Assembly: GCA_964558655.1 (NCBI GenBank)
Contig: CAZLEX010000022.1
Coordinates: forward strand, 1 to 27,133
Source: RGIG6353 sp964558655
GTDB lineage: Bacteria; Bacillota; Clostridia; Oscillospirales; SIG627
Reading direction: 5' to 3'
DNA length: 27,133 nt
Shown: piece after piece, positions 8,701-16,509 of the stretch
Layout: each line of letters starts with the position of its first letter
Numbering within the stretch: position 1 is the first letter of the stretch
Program-made: the position numbers and the translations under genes
The notes under the pieces: generated by a model
The model's database searches: none
The model's input: the letters and a program-made list of their open reading frames with translations, nothing else
Told to the model about the DNA's origin: nothing

Positions 8701-10130
8701 AATGTAGAAAAGCGATCAATAACTTTGCCTTTCTGCCATTTGACCGCACCTATTTCGGTTATTGCACAAGTAAGAGGAGAAAGTCCCGTTGTTTCCAAAT
8801 CGAAAACGACGAAACAATCCGAATCAAAATTAGCACTGACATCTCCGTAAACCGCACGGGCCGTATCGTCAACATAATAAGCTTCAAGTCCGTAAATTAC
8901 TTTCATTCCGAGCTTTTCGGCAGCCAGCATGGCGTCCGGGAAACCTTGAACATTTCCGTGATCGGTAATTGCGACCGCACGGTGTCCCCACGCATGTGCG
9001 GTTTTTACAATGACATCGGGAGGAATAACCGCATCCATTGCCGACAGTGTTGTGTGAAGATGGAGTTCCACACGCTTTTCTTTAGCATTGTCGGTTCGTT
9101 CAACAGATTTGATTTTATAAACGGTTTTCGGCTTCAAAACGGTTTCTTTATCAAAATCATCCCAAACGGCTTGCCCCGTTACCATGAGATATGAACCCGT
9201 TTTAAAAGCGTCCTTCGCCTCTTTGTATTTTTCTGCGACACATATTATTTTGACACTTACCGAAGTGGATTCGTCGGTTATTTGCACTGTCGCAATTGTT
9301 TTGTCTCCGGATCTTGTTTCGCGGCTGTCGGAGAAAAATACCTTTCCGCAAACAGTGCATATTTTTTTGTCTTCAACAGAATAAACATTTTTCAGCGGCA
9401 TCGGTTCGGGGCGGTTTTTCATACTTGTGCCGAATACAATTTCAGGAGATGTTATATCGAATGTCAAAAAGCCGCTCGAAAAAAGCTGTGTTTCATTATC
9501 GGTATTTACCTGTTCCGAAGTTTCTTCCGTGTTTTCAAAAAGAGATGTAACCATCTCCTTTTTTTCTTCTTCGGGTGTGGGAAGAATTTTAGAAATTTTT
9601 ATGCTGACATTGGTTGAATTTATGTATTCTTCCATGTTAAATTTATCTTCATCGATTATTTCGACTTTCACCGTTTTACCGAATTCCGTTTTTATAATCT
9701 CTTCGATTATCCTTTGACATTCCGACTCCGCAGGAATTTTACCCAATCCGTTTTTTAAGTAGATTTTAAGACTGTTTTCGCAAATTTCCATTCTGCCGTC
9801 GTTGAAAAAGCCGTTTGCAATAGTTGTATTTCTGGATAATTCTTTTATAAGTTCGGAGTAATAAGACGGAGTTAAAAGATTTTCCGGATAAGAAGGCACA
9901 AGGAAACAAGCCGACAGTTCGTAGGTTTCGGCGAGATCATGCTCCAATTCGTAAAGCAAAGATTTTAAAATAAGCTGTTCTGAGTTAAAATTAACAATTA
10001 TCGTGCGTTTTTCACGGTTTACACGGCATTTGTAATAATATGTACTTTCGAGAAAATTCTTTTTGAGCCCAACCGCATCGTATTTTGAAAACATATCCGA
10101 AAGCGGCTTATCGCATTTTATCAATTCCAA
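5772..10130 (-). CDS. polC: DNA polymerase III, PolC-type alpha subunit
   Basis: PolC is the main replicative DNA polymerase of low-GC Gram-positives. At 1,452 residues it has the usual length and domain order: an N-terminal region, an OB fold (about 230-345), a PHP domain opening with ELHLHT (about 354), an inserted DEDD-type 3'-5' proofreading exonuclease (FDLETTG near 440, HNANFDTSF and HHRACDDAE further on), a zinc cluster of the CPKC...CPVC type (about 925-955), and the polymerase active-site block PDIDLNFSGE near 975. The start is TTG at 10130: GAGG lies eight bases upstream within the last ispG codons, and no ATG is better placed. It is the last gene of the pyrH operon and ends before a strong terminator. 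No key motif is missing. Confidence 0.97.
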   Translation of the reverse strand: MELIKCDKPLSDMFSKYDAVGLKKNFLESTYYYKCRVNREKRTIIVNFNSEQLILKSLLYELEHDLAETYELSACFLVPSYPENLLTPSYYSELIKELSRNTTIANGFFNDGRMEICENSLKIYLKNGLGKIPAESECQRIIEEIIKTEFGKTVKVEIIDEDKFNMEEYINSTNVSIKISKILPTPEEEKKEMVTSLFENTEETSEQVNTDNETQLFSSGFLTFDITSPEIVFGTSMKNRPEPMPLKNVYSVEDKKICTVCGKVFFSDSRETRSGDKTIATVQITDESTSVSVKIICVAEKYKEAKDAFKTGSYLMVTGQAVWDDFDKETVLKPKTVYKIKSVERTDNAKEKRVELHLHTTLSAMDAVIPPDVIVKTAHAWGHRAVAITDHGNVQGFPDAMLAAEKLGMKVIYGLEAYYVDDTARAVYGDVSANFDSDCFVVFDLETTGLSPLTCAITEIGAVKWQKGKVIDRFSTFVNPEMPIPENIVKLTGINDEMVKDAPKVADAVKGFLKFAEGCVLVAHNANFDTSFIKQACEKNGYGFNNSYLDTVALSRHLNPQLKRHKLDSLQEYYGLESFNHHRACDDAEMLSKIFTCMTDTLKKEGIFNLSDMTLAMSEKSDPKKLRPYHMIILVKNRLGMMNLYKLVSSSYLNYFHRQPRIPKTLIERYREGLIIGSACEAGELYQAILSGKSENDLLKTADFYDYLEIQPLSNNSFMIENGTVPDMESLIGINRKIIELGEKLKKPVVATCDAHFLNKQDEIYRRILIAPKFSDADRPNPLYFRTTDEMLSEFSYLSKDKAKEVVITNTNLIADMVDDDIRPIPKGTFTPNLEGAEEDLQNMCWAKAKSMYGDPLPDIVHNRLEKELTSIIKNGYAVLYIIAQKLVSFSESQGYLVGSRGSVGSSFVASMSGISEVNPLPPHYYCPKCHHSEFITDGSVGSGFDLPDKNCPVCSTLMKNDGHDIPFETFLGFYGDKSPDIDLNFSGEVQGRVHKYTEELFGSENVFRAGTLGTLAEKTAYGYVLKYLETHGLSMSKAETNRLAQGCVGVKRTTGQHPGGIIVVPRENSIYEFTPIQHPADDPNSNIITTHFAFSYLHDTILKLDELGHDIPTKYKAIETYSNTSVMDVPMNDPEVYELFRSTKPLGVTPEDIDSEIGTFGLPEMSTSFVQQVLIEAKPKNFADLLQISGLTHGTDVWLGNAQELIKDGVCDISKVIGTRDGIMLDLIRYGLDNSDAFKIMEKVRKGKGLSPEEEAKMREKNVPDWYIVSCKKIKYMFPKAHAAAYVTSAIRLGWYKVHMPSAFYAGFFTAAPGGFDASIVMKGRSGIRAAISEIRAKGHEATAKETSLIPTLLLANECMARGIDFLPIDLNKSRAFAFVPEEKGIRLPFSSLPGIGESAAESIEKAMNTGEVKSVDDLRIKSGITKAVVETLSSSGILASLPETNQIGFF

Positions 10131-10132
10131 CT

Positions 10133-11206
10133 TTAAATCCTCATTTTTTCTATTTCGGAAAGAAGAATTTCCACTATATTTTCTTCTTTGATTTTAGCAA
10201 TAATTTCACCTTTTTTGAAAAGCAGAGCTTCTCCTTTTCCTCCCGCAATGCCGATATCGGCTTCTTTCGCTTCTCCGGGACCGTTAACTATACATCCCAT
10301 TACGGCAACTTTTGTGTTTTTATTGCCTATCGGGGAGGTTTTCTTCAAAGCTTCTTCAACTTTGTTTGCAATTTCTATAATATTTATTTTTGTTCTTCCG
10401 CAGGTCGGGCAGGAGGTAACGGTAAATGTTCCTTTCGTATTCATCCCAAGAGAAGTAAGAAGATTTTTTGCCGCTTCTACTTCTTCTGTGACATCTCCCG
10501 TTATGGAAATCCGTATTGTGTCTCCGATGCCCTCCAAAAGCAAAGGAGCAATGGCCGATGTGGATCTGACAAGACTTGTTTTTAAAGTTCCCGCCTCGGT
10601 AACTCCGAGATGAAGAGGATTATCGCAAGTGCTGTTAATAAGACGATTTGCGGCAATAACGGTTAAAGGATCGGAAGATTTTACGGAAATAATTATATCT
10701 TCAAAATCAGCTTCTTCCAAAGCCCTTTTTTCTGCCATTGCACTCTCAAAAAGTGCTTGTGCACTTGGAGCTTGGTGCTTCAGAAGAATATTTTTATCGA
10801 GACTTCCGCCGTTTACTCCTATTCTTATCGGTATGTGTTTGTCTCTGCATATTTTCGCAATCTGACGGACTCGTGCCGCATCTCCGATATTCCCCGGATT
10901 AATTCTTATTTTATCAATTCCCGCCGCAGCCGATTCCAATGCAAGACGATAATCAAAATGTATATCGGCAACAAGTGATACCGGAAAATTTTCTACCTCT
11001 CTCTTGTAAAAAGGAATGTTTTTTACCGAAGCCATGTCCGGAACCGTCATTCTTATAATGTCACAACCCGCATTGACGAGTTTAAGAATTTGTGCGAGGG
11101 TTTTTTCACGGTCTGCCGTATCGGTGTTTGTCATGGATTGTATAAGGATAGGAGAATCCCCCCCCATAAAAAGAGGTCCCACTTTTATTTTTTTGCTGTT
11201 TCTCAT
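10133..11206 (-). CDS. ispG: 4-hydroxy-3-methylbut-2-enyl diphosphate synthase (flavodoxin/ferredoxin)
   Basis: IspG (GcpE) reduces the cyclic diphosphate MEcPP to HMBPP, the penultimate MEP-pathway step, using a 4Fe-4S cluster. The three cluster cysteines are visible in CPTCGRT and in MGCIVNGPGEAKEADIG, and the TIM-barrel N-terminus (ILIQSMTNTDTAD) is typical. The length of 357 residues fits the short bacterial form. ATG 11206 has AAAGG upstream, overlapping the rseP stop codon ten bases away, and the gene ends two bases before the polC TTG. This spacing suggests translational coupling. It works in the same pathway as dxr in this operon. Confidence 0.97.
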   Translation of the reverse strand: MRNSKKIKVGPLFMGGDSPILIQSMTNTDTADREKTLAQILKLVNAGCDIIRMTVPDMASVKNIPFYKREVENFPVSLVADIHFDYRLALESAAAGIDKIRINPGNIGDAARVRQIAKICRDKHIPIRIGVNGGSLDKNILLKHQAPSAQALFESAMAEKRALEEADFEDIIISVKSSDPLTVIAANRLINSTCDNPLHLGVTEAGTLKTSLVRSTSAIAPLLLEGIGDTIRISITGDVTEEVEAAKNLLTSLGMNTKGTFTVTSCPTCGRTKINIIEIANKVEEALKKTSPIGNKNTKVAVMGCIVNGPGEAKEADIGIAGGKGEALLFKKGEIIAKIKEENIVEILLSEIEKMRI

Positions 11207-11216
11207 TTTTTATCCT

Positions 11217-12254
11217 TTAAATAAGTTTTATTATATCTTTAAAAGCAATTACAACCATGAGTATCATCAAAAGAATCATTCCGGCAAGGTGAACATATCC
11301 TTCGTGTTCCGGTTTTATCGGTTTTCGGCGTATAGCTTCAATCAAAACGAAAAATATTCTTCCGCCGTCAAGTGCCGGAAGCGGAATGAGATTGAAAATG
11401 CCTAAATTCATGCTTATAAAAACAAACAAATATGCAAGCGATTCTATACCCATGTCGGCACTTTCCGCAATGACATTAACCGTGCCGATAGGTCCGGATA
11501 CCGCTTCAAGCCCGTATTCTCCGGTTATGAGTCCCATTAGTGAGGAATAGATAACCTTTACGGTTGCAAAACTTTCAAAAACGGTTTCCCGTATAAGTGT
11601 TGTAAATGTTTTTCTTTGAGCGTATATAGAAAAATCGATAATTCCCACTTCTATACCGTCTTGAATTTCTGTTTCAAATTTTACATTTTCAAAAAGAAGC
11701 TTCTCACCGTTCCTTTCAACTGTTATGTTCAAGGGGTCTTTGCCGTCAAGCATTATTTTATAGGCAATATCCTGGTAAACATTCATTTTTTTGCCGTTGA
11801 TTTCAATAATTTTGTCTTTATCCCTTATACCCGCTTCGTAAAGTACGGAATTTTCAATAGGATATGTCTCAGTCGATGCAACCGTGCATGAAGCATAATA
11901 TGGGGACGATGCAAGTATAACAAACATTACAACAACGGCTGTAAGTATGTTCATCGCGGCGCCTGAGAGAAGTATTATGAATCTTTGCCAACAAGGTCTT
12001 TTTGCCAGCGAATTTTCGTCGTCAACATTTTCGTCTTCCCCCACCAAGCTTACAAATCCACCTATCGGAAGTGCTCGCAGTGCATATACGGTTGAGCTTT
12101 TTTTGCTTTTTCTTGAAATAACTCGGGGACCCATGCCGATAGAAAATTCGTTGACTCCGACGCCGAAAATTCGTGCCGAAATAAAATGTCCCAACTCATG
12201 TACAAAAATCATTAAGCTGAAAAAAACGAGTGCTAAAATAATTTTCCAGAACAT
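11217..12254 (-). CDS. rseP: Site-2-type intramembrane zinc metalloprotease, RseP family
   Basis: This membrane protease cuts transmembrane segments of regulatory proteins, such as anti-sigma factors, and remnant signal peptides. The zinc motif HELGHF lies in the first membrane helix, a PDZ domain occupies the middle (about residues 125-200), and the third metal-ligand motif NLIPLPALDGGR lies near the C-terminus with further membrane helices. A TTG at 12266 would add four residues, but GGAGG lies five bases before ATG 12254 and inside that extension, so ATG 12254 is chosen (345 residues). The position between dxr and ispG is common in Clostridia. Intact. Confidence 0.93.
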   Translation of the reverse strand: MFWKIILALVFFSLMIFVHELGHFISARIFGVGVNEFSIGMGPRVISRKSKKSSTVYALRALPIGGFVSLVGEDENVDDENSLAKRPCWQRFIILLSGAAMNILTAVVVMFVILASSPYYASCTVASTETYPIENSVLYEAGIRDKDKIIEINGKKMNVYQDIAYKIMLDGKDPLNITVERNGEKLLFENVKFETEIQDGIEVGIIDFSIYAQRKTFTTLIRETVFESFATVKVIYSSLMGLITGEYGLEAVSGPIGTVNVIAESADMGIESLAYLFVFISMNLGIFNLIPLPALDGGRIFFVLIEAIRRKPIKPEHEGYVHLAGMILLMILMVVIAFKDIIKLI

Positions 12255-12299
12255 ATCGTCCTCCAATCATATATCAAGTTTATGCGAATTAAATGCGAT

Positions 12300-13451
12300 T
12301 TATGCTTTTGCGAAATCTTCAACCGTTTCCCTTGCCGTTCTGTCCGCATCCTCTATAATTTCTGCAGAAACGGCTTTTTTTATCGGAATTATGTTGAAGG
12401 TATTTTCCACAATATCAAAAATATCCAAAAAACCGATTTTGTTGTTAAGAAAAAGTTCGACGGCTTTTTCTCCCGCTCCATTAAAGATCGCCGGTGCTGT
12501 TCCTCCCAAATTTATTGCACGGCGTGCAAGCGGAAGAAGAGTAAAGGTCTTTTCGTCGGGCGGATCAAATGTCAGAGAAAACTGCTTTGTAAAGTCAAGC
12601 CTTTTGCAAAGAGATTCGGTTCGTACAGGATATGTCAGTGCAAATTGAATACAGTGTTTCATATTCGGCACTCCCATTTGTGCGAGAATTGCTCCGTCAC
12701 AAAATTCGACCATTGAATGAACGATACTTTGCCTGTGTACCGTGATGTCGATTTTGTCAGCGGGAATACCGAAAAGTCTTACAGCTTCTATAAGTTCCAG
12801 ACCTTTGTTCATAAGCGTTGCCGAATCGACTGAAATTTTTGCTCCCATGTTCCATGTCGGATGTGCAACTGCCTGAGCGGGAGTTATATTTTCAAGTTCA
12901 TGACGGCTTTTTCCGAAAAAAGGTCCGCCTGACGCTGTTATTATAAGTCTCTTTGCAAATTTTTTTGAATTATGTTCGTTGTCAAGACATTGAAATATCG
13001 CAGAATGTTCGCTGTCAACGGGAAGAAATCGGACACCGGACTTCTTAACTTTTTCCAAGATTATTTCTCCGAAAGCAACCAGCGGTTCCTTGTTTGCCAT
13101 GGCAATGTCAATACCCTCATCGATTGCGGCAAGCGTAGGACTCAAACCGCTTTTGCCGAGCATAGCGTTTAAAAGAATATCGGCTCCGCTTAATGCGGCG
13201 GCTTCCGTCACGCCTTCTTCTCCTGACAAAATTTTTACGGAAGTATCAGCAACTTTTATTTTTAATTCTTTTGCCGCATTTTCATCATATACGGCACAAA
13301 ATTTGGGGGAAAATTCTCTTAGCTGTCGCTCCAGAAGCACTATGTTCTTTTTGGCGGCAAGTGCCGTTATTTCAAATCCTTTTTCTTTTGCAACTTCAAG
13401 TGTTTGTGTACCTATGGATCCGGTAGAACCGACAAGAGCAATTTTTTTCAT
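12300..13451 (-). CDS. dxr: 1-deoxy-D-xylulose 5-phosphate reductoisomerase
   Basis: Dxr (IspC) converts DXP to MEP with NADPH, the first committed step of the non-mevalonate isoprenoid pathway. The N-terminal NADPH-binding loop GSTGSIGTQTL, the MANKEPLVAFGE block, the metal-binding VDSEHSAIFQ segment and the SATLMNKGLELIEA helix are all present. The length of 383 residues is normal. ATG 13451 overlaps the end of cdsA (TAA-C-ATG), with GGAGG eleven bases upstream inside cdsA. Its product ultimately feeds uppS two genes upstream. Confidence 0.97.
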   Translation of the reverse strand: MKKIALVGSTGSIGTQTLEVAKEKGFEITALAAKKNIVLLERQLREFSPKFCAVYDENAAKELKIKVADTSVKILSGEEGVTEAAALSGADILLNAMLGKSGLSPTLAAIDEGIDIAMANKEPLVAFGEIILEKVKKSGVRFLPVDSEHSAIFQCLDNEHNSKKFAKRLIITASGGPFFGKSRHELENITPAQAVAHPTWNMGAKISVDSATLMNKGLELIEAVRLFGIPADKIDITVHRQSIVHSMVEFCDGAILAQMGVPNMKHCIQFALTYPVRTESLCKRLDFTKQFSLTFDPPDEKTFTLLPLARRAINLGGTAPAIFNGAGEKAVELFLNNKIGFLDIFDIVENTFNIIPIKKAVSAEIIEDADRTARETVEDFAKA

Positions 13452-13452
13452 G

Positions 13453-14265
13453 TTATAAAAGTCCTCCGATTGGAAGTTCGGTTATTATGTATAAAAATGC
13501 CGAAACAGCGAGTATTGAGTCAAACCTGTCCAAAATTCCGCCGTGACCGGGAAAAATTTTCCCGTAGTCCTTAATCCCATAATGTCTTTTTATAAGCGAA
13601 GCCGAAAGGTCACCGAACTGCGATACGACCGCCGAAACGAATCCCGCAAGCGACAGAAGCAAAAGGGATTTCATTTTGAATGAATTTATTATTCCCCACA
13701 AAACAAATCCTATCATGCAGAAAAGCGTACCTCCGCAAGCTCCCTCAACCGTTTTTTTAGGGCTTACTTCGGGGATTAATTTATGCTTGCCGAAAAAATA
13801 ACCCGAAAAATAAGCAAAAGTGTCCGTTATCCAAGCTCCGACAAATACCAGCGGGAAGAAAAAGCCTTCATGTTCAAAAAAGAGAAGAAGAAGTGAACCG
13901 AAACCCGTAATTATATAAAATGAAAATGCAAAAAAAATCAAAAGTGTGTCGATTTTTATACTTTTATGCATAATCACGCCGACAGAAAACATAAAGAGTA
14001 AAAGAAGCATGAGTACGGGAACATAAAATTTTGTTGTTTGAGAAGTCGTTAATATAAGAATTGCTCCGGTAAGAGAAACTGAAACCGTGAGAAATAGATT
14101 TTTTTGACCGATACAGTTTGCGGCTTCCGTTATGGCAATAACGGTAATAACGGCAATTGCGAGATTCAGTATTGTCACAGAACCGAAAATCTCTACGGAA
14201 GCAAATACAATCACGGGTATAAACACGCAAAGTGCAACCACTGCGGTTATAATTCTTGTCAGCAT
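13453..14265 (-). CDS. cdsA: Phosphatidate cytidylyltransferase
   Basis: CdsA makes CDP-diacylglycerol from CTP and phosphatidic acid, the branch point for phospholipids. The polytopic 270-residue protein has about eight hydrophobic segments and the CDP-alcohol signature near the C-terminus: SLIKRHYGIKDYGKIFPGHGG followed by LDRFDS, whose acidic residues bind metal and substrate. The start ATG 14265 overlaps the uppS stop in ATGCTGA, with AAAGG upstream. Intact. Confidence 0.95.
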   Translation of the reverse strand: MLTRIITAVVALCVFIPVIVFASVEIFGSVTILNLAIAVITVIAITEAANCIGQKNLFLTVSVSLTGAILILTTSQTTKFYVPVLMLLLLFMFSVGVIMHKSIKIDTLLIFFAFSFYIITGFGSLLLLFFEHEGFFFPLVFVGAWITDTFAYFSGYFFGKHKLIPEVSPKKTVEGACGGTLFCMIGFVLWGIINSFKMKSLLLLSLAGFVSAVVSQFGDLSASLIKRHYGIKDYGKIFPGHGGILDRFDSILAVSAFLYIITELPIGGLL

Positions 14266-15026
14266 ATTTCAATTTCCTTTTCAGATTTTTTTGTGTCTAC
14301 ATTTCCGAAGCGTCTTTTCCGTGATTTATAAAAATCAATCGCTTCGTCTATATCGTCACCCGTCATATCAGGCCAAAGCTTCGGCGTAAACCAAAGTTCA
14401 GAATAAGCACTTTGCCATGTGAGAAAGTTTGAAAGCCTCATCTCTCCGCCGGTGCGTATTATTAAATCCGGATCCGGCTGTCCCGATGTGTAAAGAGCAT
14501 CGGATATATCTTTTTCCGAAACTTCTTTCACTCCTTTGGAAATCAGAGTATTGACCGCGTTGACAATATCGGCACGACCTCCATAATTCAAAGCAACATT
14601 CAGAGAGTGCGTAAAATTTGCCGATTTTTCCTCGCATTTTTTCATAAGTTCCTGAATTTTCGGAGAAAAACGGCTTCGATCACCTATAAAACGAACTCGG
14701 CTGTTTTTTTCACGGCCTCCTGCAATTCCTTCTTCAAGATAATCTACAAGCAATTTTATTATTCCGTTTACTTCACGCTCAGGCCTTTTCCAATTTTCAG
14801 TAGAAAAAGCATAGACGGTTACAAGCGTAATATCTCGGTCGATGCAGTGCTCTACTATCCTTCTGAAAGTTTCCGCACCGCTTTTGTGTCCTGCCTCACG
14901 GACAAGACCTCTTTTTTCAGCCCAACGCCCATTACCGTCCATTATTATTCCGAGATGTCTCAGCGGTACACCTTCGTCACCGCTGATAACATTCGGGCTT
15001 TTTTTAGTTTTAAACGGAGAAAACAT
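14259..15026 (-). CDS. uppS: Isoprenyl transferase (undecaprenyl diphosphate synthase family)
   Basis: This soluble cis-prenyltransferase adds isopentenyl units to farnesyl diphosphate to build the C55 lipid carrier for peptidoglycan and teichoic acid synthesis. HLGIIMDGNGRWA (about residues 24-36) holds the catalytic aspartate, and VTVYAFSTENWKRP and DLIIRTGGEMRLSNF are the other family blocks. The length is 255 residues. Its start shares one base with the frr stop (TAATG) and its stop overlaps the cdsA start, so translation is probably coupled on both sides. Confidence 0.96.
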   Translation of the reverse strand: MFSPFKTKKSPNVISGDEGVPLRHLGIIMDGNGRWAEKRGLVREAGHKSGAETFRRIVEHCIDRDITLVTVYAFSTENWKRPEREVNGIIKLLVDYLEEGIAGGREKNSRVRFIGDRSRFSPKIQELMKKCEEKSANFTHSLNVALNYGGRADIVNAVNTLISKGVKEVSEKDISDALYTSGQPDPDLIIRTGGEMRLSNFLTWQSAYSELWFTPKLWPDMTGDDIDEAIDFYKSRKRRFGNVDTKKSEKEIEIC

Positions 15027-15580
15027 TACAGTTCCATGATTTCACGGGATTTCTTTTCGACAGCCGCATCAACCGCTTTGATATACTTGTCGGTAAGTTC
15101 CTGTGCACTTTTTTCTCCGGCTTTTTGTTCGTCTTCCGTAAGTTCTCCCGCTTTCTTCTGTGCTTTAACGGCATCATTTGCTTCACGGCGAATATTACGA
15201 ATTGCAACTTTTGCATTTTCTCCGTACGCCGAAACCTGTTTTGATACTTCACGGCGACGCTCTTCGGTAAGAGAGGGGAAAATCAGACGAATAACTTTTC
15301 CGTCGTTTTGAGGATTAATTCCGAGATCCGATGTAAGAATTGCTTTTTCGATATCTTTAACGGTAGAAGCGTCCCACGGAGAAATAACGAGAGTTCTGGC
15401 ATCGGTTGTTTTGATTTCGGCAATCTGATTTATTTGTGTGGGAGAACCGTAATAATCAACTGTGATTTTGTCAAGTACATTTGCTGATGCACGACCAACT
15501 CTTACCGTAAGAAGTTCGGATTCGAGAGAAGATACTGTTTTTTGCATTTTTGTTTCAAATTCTTTAAGATTTGCTTTCAT
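15026..15580 (-). CDS. frr: Ribosome recycling factor
   Basis: RRF works with EF-G to split post-termination ribosomes. The 184-residue sequence has the standard all-helical arm plus beta domain: LRTGRAS-like VRVGRASANVLD near residue 25, YYGSPTQINQIAEI, and LIFPSLTEERRREVSKQ. AAGGAAA lies upstream of ATG 15580, and pyrH ends 25 bases before it. Intact and the expected length. Confidence 0.97.
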   Translation of the reverse strand: MKANLKEFETKMQKTVSSLESELLTVRVGRASANVLDKITVDYYGSPTQINQIAEIKTTDARTLVISPWDASTVKDIEKAILTSDLGINPQNDGKVIRLIFPSLTEERRREVSKQVSAYGENAKVAIRNIRREANDAVKAQKKAGELTEDEQKAGEKSAQELTDKYIKAVDAAVEKKSREIMEL

Positions 15581-15605
15581 GTTAGTATATTTCCTTTCAA
15601 ATGGA

Positions 15606-16370
15606 TTAATTTAATTTTGAAACCGTTGTGCCCGCTTTCCCGCCGACAATCACACGGTAAATGTTTTCAGGATCGGAAAGTCCGAAAATAACGAGAGGCA
15701 TTGAATTTTCCATAGCATAAGCTGTTGCGGTTGCGTCAATAACGCGAAGTCCTTTTGCGAGAATTTCGTTATAATCAATTCTTTCGATTCTTTTAGCCGA
15801 AGCGTCCGTACGGGGATCGGCTGTATATACGGCGTCGATGTTTTTTGCAAGAAGCACTACATCGGCATTGATTTCAACACCGCGTAAAACAGAAGTCGTA
15901 TCCGTAGTCATGTGAGATATACCGGTCCCGCCCGCAAATATGACAACTTTTTTATTTTCTAAATGTCTGACGGCTTTGATCTTGATATAGCTTTCACAGA
16001 ATTGAGGCATTTCAACAGAACTCATTACTGCCGTTTTTACACCGAGTCCTTCCAAAGTTTCCGAAAGGGCAATAGAATTAATCACAGTAGCAAGCATACC
16101 CATATGATCCGCACGCGTTCTGTCAAAACCTTCGCCGAGCTGTCCGCCACGCCAAATGTTTCCTCCGCCGAAAACAATACCTATTTCTACGCCCGCATCG
16201 TGACATTTCTTTATGGATTCGGCAATTGTCAAGAGTTTGCTTTTGTCAATAACCGGAACATGACGGACTTTTTTATCTCCGTTTTCAAGAATTTCATATT
16301 CGGCAATATCACTGCCGTAAATCGCTTCTCCGGAAAGTTTAATAAGTACCCGTTTAAAAATCGGCTCCAT
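15606..16370 (-). CDS. pyrH: UMP kinase
   Basis: PyrH phosphorylates UMP to UDP, supplying pyrimidine nucleotides and UDP-sugars. Amino acid kinase fold motifs are LIKLSGEAI at the N-terminus, VFGGGNIWRG, DHMGMLATVINS, IFAGGTGISHMTTDT and LLAKNIDAVYTADP. Two ATGs lie six bases apart; ATG 16376 would sit one base after GGAGT, whereas ATG 16370 has GGAG seven bases upstream, so 16370 is chosen (254 residues). It is the first gene of the core operon. The rpsB-tsf pair that often precedes pyrH in Firmicutes is absent here. Confidence 0.96.
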   Translation of the reverse strand: MEPIFKRVLIKLSGEAIYGSDIAEYEILENGDKKVRHVPVIDKSKLLTIAESIKKCHDAGVEIGIVFGGGNIWRGGQLGEGFDRTRADHMGMLATVINSIALSETLEGLGVKTAVMSSVEMPQFCESYIKIKAVRHLENKKVVIFAGGTGISHMTTDTTSVLRGVEINADVVLLAKNIDAVYTADPRTDASAKRIERIDYNEILAKGLRVIDATATAYAMENSMPLVIFGLSDPENIYRVIVGGKAGTTVSKLN

Positions 16371-16407
16371 TGTCATACTCCTTTTTTATCCTATTTATTC
16401 ATTCTAT

Positions 16408-16436
16408 ATTTTAACCTATAATCGACAATTTGTAAA
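16408..16436 (-). promoter_or_regulatory. Promoter of the pyrH-polC operon
   Basis: On the minus strand TTTACA (16436-16431) and TAAAAT (16413-16408) are separated by exactly 17 bases, about 38 bases before pyrH. The metA terminator lies immediately upstream, so the operon needs its own promoter here. An eight-base inverted repeat (CCTATTTA / TAAATAGG) flanks the site. Confidence 0.6.
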
Positions 16437-16463
16437 TAGGAAAAATAAACAAAAGAGAAAAAA

Positions 16464-16501
16464 ATCCGCCAAAACAATGAAGAAATACGGTTTTGACGGA
16501 T
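16464..16501 (-). terminator. Intrinsic terminator of metA
   Basis: Read on the minus strand, a 12-bp stem with one G-U pair (16501-16490 with 16475-16464) closes a 14-base loop and is followed by a U-rich run (16463-16457). It lies just after the metA stop codon and separates metA from the pyrH operon. Confidence 0.8.
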
Positions 16502-16509
16502 AAAAAATA

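Noticed and set aside
12255..12266. Upstream TTG start for rseP
   Set aside because: The four added residues would be encoded by the ribosome binding site itself; ATG 12254 is better placed.
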